A stretch of DNA of 11,951 nt from Actinomycetes bacterium (GTDB lineage Bacteria > Actinomycetota > Acidimicrobiia > Acidimicrobiales > Palsa-688), in contig JAKARG010000046.1 of NCBI GenBank assembly GCA_021819345.1, positions 1 through 11,951 of the forward strand, in the 5' to 3' direction. The translations under genes and the position numbers were made by a program. Positions 5,940 to 11,951 of this stretch are shown in pieces (within the stretch, counting starts at the first letter, position 1; the number at the start of each line of letters is the position of its first letter). The notes below the pieces were generated by a model. The model was not told the DNA's origin and made no database searches. It worked only from the letters and a program-made list of their open reading frames with translations.

Positions 5940-7244
5940 TCAGTCGGCGGTCGTGCGCAGCTGCATACCGAGCGAGCGGAGCTGCTCGGCGGGGCGGTGG
6001 TAGCCGCGCTCCAGGTGGTGGACCCCGTGCAGGACCGAGGTCCCGGTGGCCGCCGCGGCTGCGATGACGCTCGAGAAGCCGGCGCGGACGTCGGGGATGT
6101 CGACCTCCGCTCCCTGCAGCTTGGAGGTCCCTCGGACGACGGCGGAGTGCAGGTTGCTCGAGTCGTGGAACCGGCAGGCCGGCCCCCCGAGGCAGGTGGA
6201 GAACAGCTCGATCTCGCCACCCATCGCCTGCAGGGCGGGTACGTAGACGAACCGGTCCTCGTAGACCGTCTCGTGGAGCACCGACATCCCTTCGGCCTGG
6301 GTGAACAGCACCATGAGCGGCGTCTGCCAGTCGGTCATGAACCCGGGGTGGACGTCGGTCTGCACTGCGGCGGCGCGGAGCCCCTCGGGTGCGCAGGCCG
6401 TCATCCCCCGGTGGTCGACCTCGACCGCCGCCCCCATGCGCAACAGCGTGGTGATCGCCGTGACCAGGCGGTCCTGGCCGCAGCCCCGCACGGTCACCTC
6501 GCCCCCGGTGAGCAGCCCGGCGACGAGGTAGCTGAAAGCCTCGTTGCGGTCCCCCTCGAGGCGGGTCGTGCTGCCCCGCAGCCGCGGCACCCCTTCGATG
6601 ACGATCTTCCTCTCGGGCGCGAGCTCGATGCGCGCCCCCATCCGCTGCAGGAGCAGGGCGAGCTCGAGCACCTCGGGCTCGGTAGCTGCGTTGCGGATCA
6701 CGGTCCGACCCTCGGCGAGCGAAGCGGACAGCAGCGCTGCCTCGGTTGCGCCGACGCTCGGGTAGGGCAGCTCGATGATCGCTCCACGCAGGCGGCTGCA
6801 CCGCGCTGCGATCCCGTCGTCGGTGACCTCGACTTCGGCCCCGAGGGAGCGCAGGAGCTGCACGTGGAAGTTGACCGGGCGTGCCCCGATCCGGTCCCCG
6901 CCGACCCTTGGCACCCATGCCTCTCCGGTGAGGTGGAGCAGGGGCCCGAGCAGCAGCACCGGGATCCGATTGAGCCCGCTGAAGCTGAGCGGGACAGCCG
7001 ACCCGGGCTCCTCGGGAGGGGTGATCGTGATCCGGTCACCCTCACGCTCCACCCCGGCGCCGATGGCCCGGAGGATCGAGGTGGTGATCTCGACGTCGCC
7101 GACGTCGGGGACGTTGGAGATGCTGCTCGGCTCGGCCGCGAGGAGTGCCGCCACCATGTGCTTGGTGACCGCGTTCTTCGATCCCCGCACCTCCACTTCG
7201 CCCCGCAGCGGTCCGTTCGGCTCGATGACCCAGGCGTCCGTCAC
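5940..7244 (-). CDS. murA: UDP-N-acetylglucosamine 1-carboxyvinyltransferase family (MurA-like, Asp in place of catalytic Cys)
   Basis: A 434-residue EPSP-synthase-fold enzyme matching MurA, which adds enolpyruvate from PEP to UDP-GlcNAc in the first committed step of peptidoglycan synthesis in the cytoplasm. Seen: GSKNA with Lys23/Asn24, LNRIPVLLLGP with Arg93, VGGDRIGARPVNFH (114-127), FMTDWQTP with Asp305 and DVRAG with Arg387. The catalytic Cys of E. coli MurA (Cys115) is replaced by Asp117, as in Mycobacterium tuberculosis MurA, which makes the enzyme naturally insensitive to fosfomycin. Other key residues are kept, so it should be active, though it could be a MurA paralogue with a specialised substrate. 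The GTG at 7244 has no Shine-Dalgarno but a TAGCGT 7 bases upstream. The phosphopantetheinyl transferase follows after 52 bp including the stop region. Confidence 0.88.
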   Translation of the reverse strand: MTDAWVIEPNGPLRGEVEVRGSKNAVTKHMVAALLAAEPSSISNVPDVGDVEITTSILRAIGAGVEREGDRITITPPEEPGSAVPLSFSGLNRIPVLLLGPLLHLTGEAWVPRVGGDRIGARPVNFHVQLLRSLGAEVEVTDDGIAARCSRLRGAIIELPYPSVGATEAALLSASLAEGRTVIRNAATEPEVLELALLLQRMGARIELAPERKIVIEGVPRLRGSTTRLEGDRNEAFSYLVAGLLTGGEVTVRGCGQDRLVTAITTLLRMGAAVEVDHRGMTACAPEGLRAAAVQTDVHPGFMTDWQTPLMVLFTQAEGMSVLHETVYEDRFVYVPALQAMGGEIELFSTCLGGPACRFHDSSNLHSAVVRGTSKLQGAEVDIPDVRAGFSSVIAAAAATGTSVLHGVHHLERGYHRPAEQLRSLGMQLRTTAD

Positions 7245-7251
7245 GCCGGCG

Positions 7252-7257
7252 ACGCTA
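7252..7257 (-). promoter_or_regulatory. -10-like element directly before murA
   Basis: The minus strand reads TAGCGT followed by 7 bases and the GTG at 7244. This fits a TANNNT box for a leaderless transcript. There is no recognisable -35 and no Shine-Dalgarno sequence. Confidence 0.4.
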
Positions 7258-7403
7258 GTCCGCGCCGGTCCGCACCCGAGCGGGGCGAGCCCGGCCTCCT
7301 TCGGGGCCGGTCCGCTGGCCCGGGCCGAGCTCGCGGTGGCGTTGGGCGGGCCGTTGGCCAGGGCGAGCCCGGCCGGCAGTGGGCTGCGAGCGGGCCGGCC
7401 GGC

Positions 7404-7445
7404 GGTGGGCCCTGGTGGGTCGGGCCGAAGGTGGGCCCTGGTGGG
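7404..7445. repeat. 16-bp direct repeats upstream of murA
   Basis: GGTGGGCCCTGGTGGG occurs exactly twice, at 7404-7419 and 7430-7445, 26 bp apart. The surrounding sequence is rich in GGGC runs. Confidence 0.7.
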
Positions 7446-7478
7446 CGGTTGGCCTGCGGTGGCTGACCGCCCTCGTTG

Positions 7479-7540
7479 CCAAGACTGGGACTGGGTCCCC
7501 TAGGGCGCCAAATGTGGTCCCCTACGGGACCCAGTCTTGG
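7479..7540. repeat. Long inverted repeat with a duplicated hexamer in one arm
   Basis: The right arm (7526-7540) is the reverse complement of CCAAGACTGGGTCCC. The left arm (7479-7499) contains the same 15 bases with a 6-bp tandem duplication (ACTGGG twice). The 26-bp spacer holds the palindrome CCCTAGGG (7498-7505). A competing smaller hairpin, GGTCCC-CTAC-GGGACC, spans 7516-7531. There is no T-run on either side, so it is not a standard intrinsic terminator, although it lies downstream of the 157-residue protein gene and could end its transcript. Confidence 0.75.
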
Positions 7541-7632
7541 CTCGGGAGGGCCGGACCCGGTCCGGAAGGGGGATCGGCCCACGGCCCGCGCCCGCGCACG
7601 GCGCCACGCCGGCGCCCGCTTCCTGTCCAGGG

Positions 7633-7680
7633 GCGCTGGCCCCAAGCCGGGCGCCGGCCCCAAGCCGGGCGCCGGCTCAA
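7633..7680. repeat. 18-bp tandem repeat, about 2.5 copies
   Basis: GCGCTGGCCCCAAGCCGG (7633-7650) is followed by a copy with one change (7651-7668) and a decayed partial copy starting GCGCCGGCTCAAAGC. It lies 75-120 bp downstream of the 157-residue protein gene. Confidence 0.75.
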
Positions 7681-7755
7681 AGCACGGCAACCACCGTCGA
7701 GGACCCCGTCGCCAGGGAGCCAGCCCGAGCCATCAGCCGGACCGAGCTGGTCCTG

Positions 7756-8229
7756 TTAGGTCGCTGTACCAGGGACGGTGGAGAGCTGCTCCGATATGGC
7801 TTCACGGTCCTCGGGGCTCGGTTCCCGCTCCAGGGCGCCACCGGCGGCGGCGAGGTGGCGGGCGCGTCCCTCCGGATCGCCCGAGACCGCGCACGCCCGG
7901 GCCATGCCCTCGTGCGCTGAAGCGAGGCGCCAGCCGTCCCAGCCCTCGCTCTCGGCGAGCGTGAGGCTGGCTCGGGCGAAGCGGAGCGCCAAGTCGCCCA
8001 TGGCCATCAGGCAGGCGACGTGGGAGATGAGCCAGTCGCCAGTGGCGGTCTCCGACGCCCCGCCGACCTGCCCCCAGTGCCAGCGCGAGGCCATCGCCGA
8101 CAGGAGCATCGCGACCTCGTCGTCGGCCGAGCGCTCTGCCTTCTCGATCAACCGCCAAGTCTCGTTGAACAGGCCGATCGCGAGCTCCCGGTGAAAGTCG
8201 TCGGGAACGGCCGACGGTTGAGCTGTCAC
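7756..8229 (-). CDS. Conserved hypothetical protein, probably all-helical
   Basis: A 157-residue protein, soluble by composition, with no signal peptide or membrane span. Notable segments are DFHRELAIGLFNETWRLIEK (residues 11-30), ASRWHWGQVGG (47-57), GDWLISHVACLMAMGDLALRFARASLTLAE (64-92) and WRLASAHEGMARACAVSGDPEGRARHL (100-126). The alternation of small and aromatic residues in paired helices resembles TPR-like repeats. Proteins of this appearance occur in actinobacteria without assigned function; I do not assign one. The start is GTG 8229, with TACGGT 7 bases before it and no Shine-Dalgarno sequence. Its own promoter and 79 bp of spacing from the upstream MFS gene suggest separate transcription. 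Confidence 0.75.
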   Translation of the reverse strand: MTAQPSAVPDDFHRELAIGLFNETWRLIEKAERSADDEVAMLLSAMASRWHWGQVGGASETATGDWLISHVACLMAMGDLALRFARASLTLAESEGWDGWRLASAHEGMARACAVSGDPEGRARHLAAAGGALEREPSPEDREAISEQLSTVPGTAT

Positions 8230-8236
8230 TGCTGCG

Positions 8237-8242
8237 ACCGTA
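8237..8242 (-). promoter_or_regulatory. -10-like element before the 157-residue protein gene
   Basis: The minus strand reads TACGGT, then 7 bases, then the GTG at 8229. It matches TANNNT at the leaderless distance. No -35 box is seen. Confidence 0.4.
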
Positions 8243-8308
8243 GCTCGGCAGGTGGCCTGGCGCTGGCACCGGAGCGTTCCTCGGGGTGGGCCGGGCCACG
8301 CGGAATGG

Positions 8309-9637
8309 TCACTGCGGAGCGAGTGCGTCCGAAACGTCTCCTGCGGTCGTCGCGGACTGCCCCCTTGCGGCGGCGATGTAGAGATCTCCCTTGCGCAGCG
8401 GGCTCCTGGCGAAGCCGACGGCGATGGCGGCTACCAGCACCCCGATCGCTGCGTAGACGGTCGTCACGCTGGTAGCGCCGATCGCTGCGGCGCCGGCGAT
8501 GGAGCCGAGCGGTATCGCCGACCACGCGATCACCCTCGCAACGCTCACTACCCGGCCGAGCAACTCCGGCGGGACGATCGCCTGGCGGAGGGCTCCGGTG
8601 TTGATGTTCAGCAGCAGTCCGAAGCCCGACGAGGCTCCCCAGAGCACCAACGCTGCCGGGTAGGAGCGCAGCAGGGCCATCGCAGTGAGGGCGAGCCCGG
8701 AGACGACGAGGGCGCCGAGTGCGGTGACTGCGAACGACAGGTGCCGGCGAGCAGGGCCGGCCAGCAGGCTCACGACCACGATCCCGGCCGCCCCGCAAGC
8801 GAAGAGGAAGCCGATCTCGGGTCTCGAGGCGTGGAGCGCAGTGCCGGCGAAGAGCACCAGCTGCGCGCTGGCGGTCGCGTACACGAAGTTGACGAGAGCC
8901 ATCATGAGCGACACTGCTCGCAGCACCGGGTGGTGCCAAACGTAGGCGAGACCTTCCCGCACCTCGGCGAAGAGCTGGCGGAGCACCCTTCCTGCTCTGG
9001 CGGGTGGCCCACCCGCAGGGTTGAAGCTACGGTGGATCGTTGCGAGGGTCGCCGCCGAGACGATGAACGAGCCTGCGTCGAAGAAGAGCAGGCGCGAGGC
9101 TGGCACGAAGGCCACGAGCGCTCCGGCGAGCGTCGGCCCGAGGATCGGCCCGGCATTGTTCGTCGCCATGATCCGAGCGTTGGCGGTGATCAGTTCGTCC
9201 CCGTCGACGAGCGAGGGTATGGCGGCGAGCTCGCCGCAGTCGAAGAGGATCCCGAGGGTCGACTGCACGAAGGTCACGGCGTACACCTGCCAGATGGCCA
9301 GATCGCCCAGCAAGGACAGAACGGGTAGCACGGCGATCACCGCTGCCCGGCCGAGGTCGGTGCGCAGCATCATCCGTCGGCGGTCCACCCGGTCGACGAC
9401 TGCCCCGAGGAGCAAACCGAACAGCAGGTAGGGGAGAAAGCTCGCCGCAGTGGTCACTGCGAGGTCGGCTGCGGAATGGGTCAGCTCGAAGACGAGCAGT
9501 GGGAGAGCGAAGGTGGTGAACGAGCTTCCCAGCTGAGAAAGGCCCTGCCCGACGAAGTAGAGCCAGAAGTCCCGACCCAGCCGCCGGGTGCCGCCATCTC
9601 CGCTCCGACCACCACGGCTGGGCTCGGAACGGAGCAC
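8309..9637 (-). CDS. Major facilitator superfamily exporter (MFS_3/EntS-like)
   Basis: A 442-residue inner-membrane transporter with about 12 hydrophobic spans. A basic N-terminal tail (RLGRDFW, residues 19-25) precedes the first span, and the MFS motif A loop appears as GAVVDRVDRRRM (78-89). Further hydrophobic blocks include WQVYAVTFVQSTLGILFD and ILGPTLAGALVAFV. The layout fits the MFS_3 group of drug or siderophore exporters; the substrate cannot be read from sequence. The GTG at 9637 is chosen because TAGCGT lies exactly 7 bases upstream. The frame stays open to 9808, but that extension is low-complexity and crosses dyad-rich promoter DNA. The gene is divergent from the single-span protein gene at 9877. 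Confidence 0.85.
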   Translation of the reverse strand: MLRSEPSRGGRSGDGGTRRLGRDFWLYFVGQGLSQLGSSFTTFALPLLVFELTHSAADLAVTTAASFLPYLLFGLLLGAVVDRVDRRRMMLRTDLGRAAVIAVLPVLSLLGDLAIWQVYAVTFVQSTLGILFDCGELAAIPSLVDGDELITANARIMATNNAGPILGPTLAGALVAFVPASRLLFFDAGSFIVSAATLATIHRSFNPAGGPPARAGRVLRQLFAEVREGLAYVWHHPVLRAVSLMMALVNFVYATASAQLVLFAGTALHASRPEIGFLFACGAAGIVVVSLLAGPARRHLSFAVTALGALVVSGLALTAMALLRSYPAALVLWGASSGFGLLLNINTGALRQAIVPPELLGRVVSVARVIAWSAIPLGSIAGAAAIGATSVTTVYAAIGVLVAAIAVGFARSPLRKGDLYIAAARGQSATTAGDVSDALAPQ

Positions 9638-9644
9638 GAGGACA

Positions 9645-9650
9645 ACGCTA
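9645..9650 (-). promoter_or_regulatory. -10-like element of the MFS gene
   Basis: The minus strand reads TAGCGT with 7 bases to GTG 9637. The hexamer overlaps the 14-bp dyad TAGCGC-TG-GCGCTA at 9649-9662, and the -35 position falls on a CTGGTG repeat (9668-9673). Confidence 0.4.
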
Positions 9651-9693
9651 GCGCTGGCGCTACCCGGCACCAGCCCCTGGTGTCGGGCACCAG
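9649..9693. promoter_or_regulatory. Cluster of dyad sites over the MFS promoter (possible operator)
   Basis: Three overlapping symmetrical elements: TAGCGC-TG-GCGCTA at 9649-9662, CACCAG-CCC-CTGGTG at 9668-9682, and CTGGTG-TCGGG-CACCAG at 9677-9693. Thus the hexamer CACCAG occurs three times in alternating orientation. The placement over the -10 and -35 positions of a transporter gene suits regulator binding. No candidate regulator gene is adjacent. Confidence 0.5.
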
Positions 9694-9782
9694 GGTCGCC
9701 CCGGGGCGCGCCGAGGACCGAGGTCAGGTGCCAGCGCTGGCCAGAGCCTCGAAGCGAGCTCCCGGGACCAAAGCCCACACGA

Positions 9783-9827
9783 CGGGCTGCCGCCGAGCGG
9801 GCCGCCACCGAGCGGGCTGCCGCCGTA
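9783..9827. repeat. 15-bp tandem repeat, three copies
   Basis: Three consecutive units of the form CGGGCYGCCRCCGAG lie in the divergent region between the MFS gene and the single-span protein gene. The middle copy differs at two positions and the last at its end (GTA for GAG). Confidence 0.7.
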
Positions 9828-9863
9828 GCCGGCGCGCGGCTCCCGGTCGTCGTCGAGTAGTGC

Positions 9864-9869
9864 TAGACC
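9864..9869 (+). promoter_or_regulatory. Weak -10-like element before the single-span protein gene
   Basis: TAGACC with 7 bases to GTG 9877. It keeps the TA and the spacing of the other leaderless-type starts but lacks the final T. Confidence 0.25.
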
Positions 9870-9876
9870 CGCCGGC

Positions 9877-10362
9877 GTGCTCAGCTCCACTCCGGCCCCG
9901 CCGGGAACCGTCCGGCGCGCCGGAGCTCCCTCGGGTCCAACCGGTTCGGTTGGCGGCGCCGCCTCGGTCTCTCCGGCCCCTGCGGCGACCTCGATGACCG
10001 CAGTGATCGTGCAGGGTCGGGAAGGCACCTCCACCCGGCAGCAGCACCCGAGGGGAGTAGTGCTGCTCGGGACCACCGGCACCGGTTCCGGCAGCCCGGT
10101 CGGGTCCACGCCGTTGGTCACCTCGCCCACCTCGCGGGTCGTCCAGCTGGGCCCGCCCAACCGTGCGGGCAACGGGAACCTGACCGACCTGTGGGGGATC
10201 GGAGTGGCGTTTCTCGTGATATTCGGGGTGATCGCTGTCGTCCGCCTCATGTTCAAGGGCGCGGGCGTGGTGAGCGAGGGACCTCGGGACGACAAGGCCA
10301 CACTTCGGCGTGCGAAGGGGGAGCCCGTCGAGAGCCCGAGCGCCCAAGGTCCCCCCGGCTGA
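9877..10362 (+). CDS. Single-span membrane protein of unknown function
   Basis: A 161-residue protein in three parts. Residues 1-103 are rich in Pro, Ala, Gly, Ser and Thr with no signal peptide; residues 105-126 form one hydrophobic span (LWGIGVAFLVIFGVIAVVRL); residues 127-161 are a charged tail beginning MFKGAGVVSEG. The span and its flanking positive charges argue for a real gene over the opposite-strand frame. The GTG at 9877 is the furthest start; an in-frame ATG at 9994 (residue 40) is an alternative. No family is recognised. It is divergent from the MFS gene and convergent with the pore-like gene, so it stands alone as a transcript. Confidence 0.6.
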   Translation: MLSSTPAPPGTVRRAGAPSGPTGSVGGAASVSPAPAATSMTAVIVQGREGTSTRQQHPRGVVLLGTTGTGSGSPVGSTPLVTSPTSRVVQLGPPNRAGNGNLTDLWGIGVAFLVIFGVIAVVRLMFKGAGVVSEGPRDDKATLRRAKGEPVESPSAQGPPG

Positions 10363-10364
10363 TC

Positions 10365-10381
10365 AGGGCGTCACCGGCCCT
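10365..10381. terminator. Small hairpin between convergent genes
   Basis: AGGGC-GTCACCG-GCCCT forms a 5-bp stem just after the stop of the single-span protein gene and 29 bp before the end of the facing gene. Only two T residues follow, so this is a weak candidate for a shared terminator. Confidence 0.25.
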
Positions 10382-10409
10382 TGCGGCGCAGCTGGGCGGA
10401 TCGGCGCGA

Positions 10410-11513
10410 CTAGCCCGAGCGTCTGCGAGCACGCCGGGACGTCGCGTCGGCTCGCATCGCCCGCATCGGGCTGCGGTCCGAGGTCCACGGGGCGACGGGG
10501 GCCTCGACCCGCCTGGCGATCTCGAGCAGGACCAGGTCGTAGTTGACCCGCCAGCCGGACCAGGCCCTCCAGGCGAGGTCGCGGTTGCCCACCACCGGGA
10601 TGCCCGCCGCGGCCAGCTCGTCTACCGCCCGCTCCCATTCGTCGCGGCCGATCGAGATCGGGTCGGTCGGCCGGGGGTCGTCGTCGCAGTCCAGGCCGAG
10701 TGAGGTGGCGATGCGGCGCAGAGCGAGGAACCCGGTCCGCATGCAGAGCTGGGCCGACGGGTCGGGACGGTGCTCGACGGCCGAGACCCAAAGGGCGGCC
10801 GAGTCGAGTAGGACTCCGGCTGCGGTGATCCAGGACTCCGCCGGCTGCGGCGAGCGGAAGTAGTTGAGGGCGAGGAAGGTGGTGTGGGTCTCCTCGACGT
10901 CGGCGAACCATGCCTCCCAGGAGCGCCACAGCTCACCGAGCCGGGCTTCGGCGTCGTCGATGAACCAGTACCGCTTCAGCAGCGTCGTCGCCTGGGGAGG
11001 GTCCCCCGCCCTCGCCCGCAGCAGGTTGACCCCTACCTCCCGGCGGGAGAAGGCGGCGTAGATGCTAGGGAGGTAGGTGACGAGCAGGGTGAGCAGCAGC
11101 AGCCCGATGCCGGCCTCGCTGTAGGTGAGGACCCCGCTGGTGAGCCCCCTCGGCGCAGTGGTCCCGAGGGTGAACGCCGACGACCCGGACAGCTCGGCTG
11201 CGCGGGCGCCGCCCCGTACGCCCTCGGCGAGGTAGATGCAGGTGAAGCCGAGGAGCACGAGCAGGAGCCAGGAGGCGAGGAGGGAGAGCAGCACCACCGG
11301 CCCGTAGAGCGCCATGACCCGGTCGCGGGTCCGGTAGCTCGTAGAGCGCCAGACGAGCAGCCGGAACAGTCCGCGGGTGGCGCCGCTCACTGCCATTGCG
11401 ATCCTGCTCCTGGAGGCGCGCGGCAGGACTGTCGAGCGCACTGCGGAGTCGAGCGAGGCGACCACTGCGGCGGCGCCGATGACGCCGAGGAGGACCCGGA
11501 CGACGACGGTCAA
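10410..11513 (-). CDS. Pore-like membrane protein (two-pore-domain K+ channel-like) with large cytoplasmic domain
   Basis: A 367-residue protein with hydrophobic spans at about residues 4-22, 69-96 and 131-152. Between the last two lies AELSGSSAFTLGTTAPRG (106-123), which resembles the pore loop and filter region of ion channels, although it lacks a TVGYG signature. A soluble domain of about 210 residues follows, with SRREVGVNLLRARAG, WFADVEETHTTFLALNYFRSPQP and LCMRTGFLALRRIA, and the protein ends in a basic tail. This arrangement is typical of an actinobacterial family often annotated as ion channel or hypothetical. The start is TTG 11513, supported by GAGGGAG 9 bases upstream and by the need to include the first span. 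Whether it conducts ions is uncertain. Confidence 0.8.
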   Translation of the reverse strand: MTVVVRVLLGVIGAAAVVASLDSAVRSTVLPRASRSRIAMAVSGATRGLFRLLVWRSTSYRTRDRVMALYGPVVLLSLLASWLLLVLLGFTCIYLAEGVRGGARAAELSGSSAFTLGTTAPRGLTSGVLTYSEAGIGLLLLTLLVTYLPSIYAAFSRREVGVNLLRARAGDPPQATTLLKRYWFIDDAEARLGELWRSWEAWFADVEETHTTFLALNYFRSPQPAESWITAAGVLLDSAALWVSAVEHRPDPSAQLCMRTGFLALRRIATSLGLDCDDDPRPTDPISIGRDEWERAVDELAAAGIPVVGNRDLAWRAWSGWRVNYDLVLLEIARRVEAPVAPWTSDRSPMRAMRADATSRRARRRSG

Positions 11514-11522
11514 GGCGAAGGG

Positions 11523-11529
11523 CTCCCTC
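11523..11529 (-). promoter_or_regulatory. Ribosome binding site supporting the TTG start of the pore-like gene
   Basis: The minus strand reads GAGGGAG with 9 bases to the TTG at 11513. No ATG or GTG in this frame lies early enough to keep the first membrane span, so this site decides the start. Confidence 0.55.
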
Positions 11530-11562
11530 TGCGAGCTCCGGTGGGCGGACGGTTGTGGCGCC

Positions 11563-11608
11563 CGGGTTCGGCGCGCTGGCGGGTTCGGGTCGCGGGCAGT
11601 CGGGTTCG
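11563..11608. repeat. Three direct CGGGTTCG repeats upstream of the pore-like gene
   Basis: CGGGTTCG occurs at 11563-11570, 11580-11587 and 11601-11608, spaced 17 and 21 bp. All lie in the 116-bp gap between the helicase and pore-like genes, where no clear promoter boxes are seen. Confidence 0.5.
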
Positions 11609-11629
11609 GTCGGCGGGGCAGTGGCCCGA

Positions 11630-11951
11630 TCAGGCCACCGAGGCAGCCGCCGGGTCCCAGGCCCTCAGGTCGGCGAGCCGAGGGTCGTTGGAGAACACCT
11701 CGGTCACCGGGGCCTGCAAGCCGAGGCGGCGCTGCACCCTCTCGACCTCCAGCTGCTCGTTCCAGAGCACCAGGGTGACCACGAGCCCCTCTCGGCCGGC
11801 TCGTGCGGTCCTACCCGATCGGTGGAGGTAGGACTTGTGGTCTTCGGGCGGGTCGAAGTGGACCACCACGTCGATGTCGTCTATGTCGATCCCCCTGGCG
11901 GCCACGTCGGTGGCGACGAGGACCGGCAGCCTGCCGGTGGAGAACTGCTTC
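11630..11951 (-). CDS. DEAD-box ATP-dependent RNA helicase (partial, C-terminal 107 residues)
   Basis: The gene enters from the right edge and ends at 11630. The visible part holds the end of the second RecA-like domain: FSTGRLPVLVATDVAARGIDI (motif V), DDIDVVVHFDPPEDHKSYLHRSGRTARAG (motif VI with HRxGRxxR) and the following strand GLVVTLV. The sequence ends soon after, without the long basic or RNA-binding tail of some family members. Such helicases remodel RNA in the cytoplasm during ribosome assembly or mRNA decay; the subfamily cannot be told from this fragment. Confidence 0.93.
   Translation of the reverse strand, partial: KQFSTGRLPVLVATDVAARGIDIDDIDVVVHFDPPEDHKSYLHRSGRTARAGREGLVVTLVLWNEQLEVERVQRRLGLQAPVTEVFSNDPRLADLRAWDPAAASVA

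Larger units (their letters stand above)
7245..7755. other. Repeat-rich intergenic region of about 510 bp
   Basis: Between the 157-residue protein gene and murA, both on the minus strand, I see no credible gene. Open frames here translate to Pro/Arg/Ala-rich low-complexity sequence with no family features. The stretch contains G-rich direct repeats, a long inverted repeat with an inner hairpin, and an 18-bp tandem repeat, listed separately. The murA -10-like element sits at its left end. It may be an untranslated or degenerating region. Confidence 0.6.

Noticed and set aside
7479..7540. Standard intrinsic terminator
   Set aside because: There is no T-tract on either side and the stem is interrupted by a six-base bulge, so it is reported as an inverted repeat only.
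7241..7690. Minus-strand open frame in the gap upstream of murA
   Set aside because: The product is Pro/Arg-rich low-complexity sequence built from the local repeats, overlaps the murA start and has no recognisable feature.
7537..7920. Plus-strand open frame with PSRAPA repeats
   Set aside because: It extends antisense into the 157-residue protein gene and its repeats reflect the 18-bp DNA repeat; no ribosome site or family sign.
9660..10301. Minus-strand open frame opposite the single-span protein
   Set aside because: It lacks any span or motif, whereas the plus strand encodes a clear hydrophobic segment. The GGSPLGG part reflects the 15-bp tandem repeat.

Overview
The window is very GC-rich, densely coding, and uses GTG or TTG starts freely. 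Its proteins (an actinobacterial-type MurA with Asp at the catalytic cysteine position, a pore-like membrane protein of a kind common in high-GC Gram-positives, a DabAB-type transporter) point to an actinobacterium. Class Acidimicrobiia is my best guess, but this is inference from protein style and not a database match. There are no RNA genes, no convincing mobile elements and no CRISPR array.

Left third (1-4863): a minus-strand operon for energy-coupled inorganic carbon (CO2/bicarbonate) accumulation. Reading in the direction of transcription it holds a possible 14-codon leader ORF, dabB (membrane proton-channel subunit), dabA (zinc-containing, carbonic-anhydrase-like subunit) and the first 44 codons of a PII-like regulator cut by the window edge. 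Both transporter subunits carry in-frame short tandem repeats. A divergently read winged-helix regulator (4864-5211) faces the operon. Between them lies a consensus-like promoter for dabB (TTGACG-N17-TAGGAT, minus strand) with a perfect 22-bp palindrome that starts at the -10 box and covers the predicted transcription start. This reads as a compact local control circuit for carbon uptake.

Middle (5152-9637): minus-strand genes for a Sfp-type phosphopantetheinyl transferase (overlapping the regulator's 3' end by 60 bp, tail to tail), a MurA-family enolpyruvyl transferase, a conserved hypothetical of 157 residues and an MFS exporter. A repeat-rich, apparently non-coding stretch of about 510 bp (7245-7755) lies upstream of murA; it holds direct repeats and a long imperfect inverted repeat.

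Right part (9638-11951): a dyad-rich divergent promoter region, a plus-strand single-span membrane protein of unknown function, a convergent three-span pore-like membrane protein, and at the right edge the C-terminal end of a DEAD-box RNA helicase.

A theme across the window is a TANNNT-like hexamer placed exactly 6 or 7 bases before GTG starts without a clear Shine-Dalgarno sequence (regulator, murA, the 157-residue protein, the MFS gene, and a weaker match at the single-span protein). This suggests leaderless transcripts. Nothing here is clearly a wholly new system; the most interesting parts are the control region of the dab operon and the repeat expansions inside DabA and DabB.
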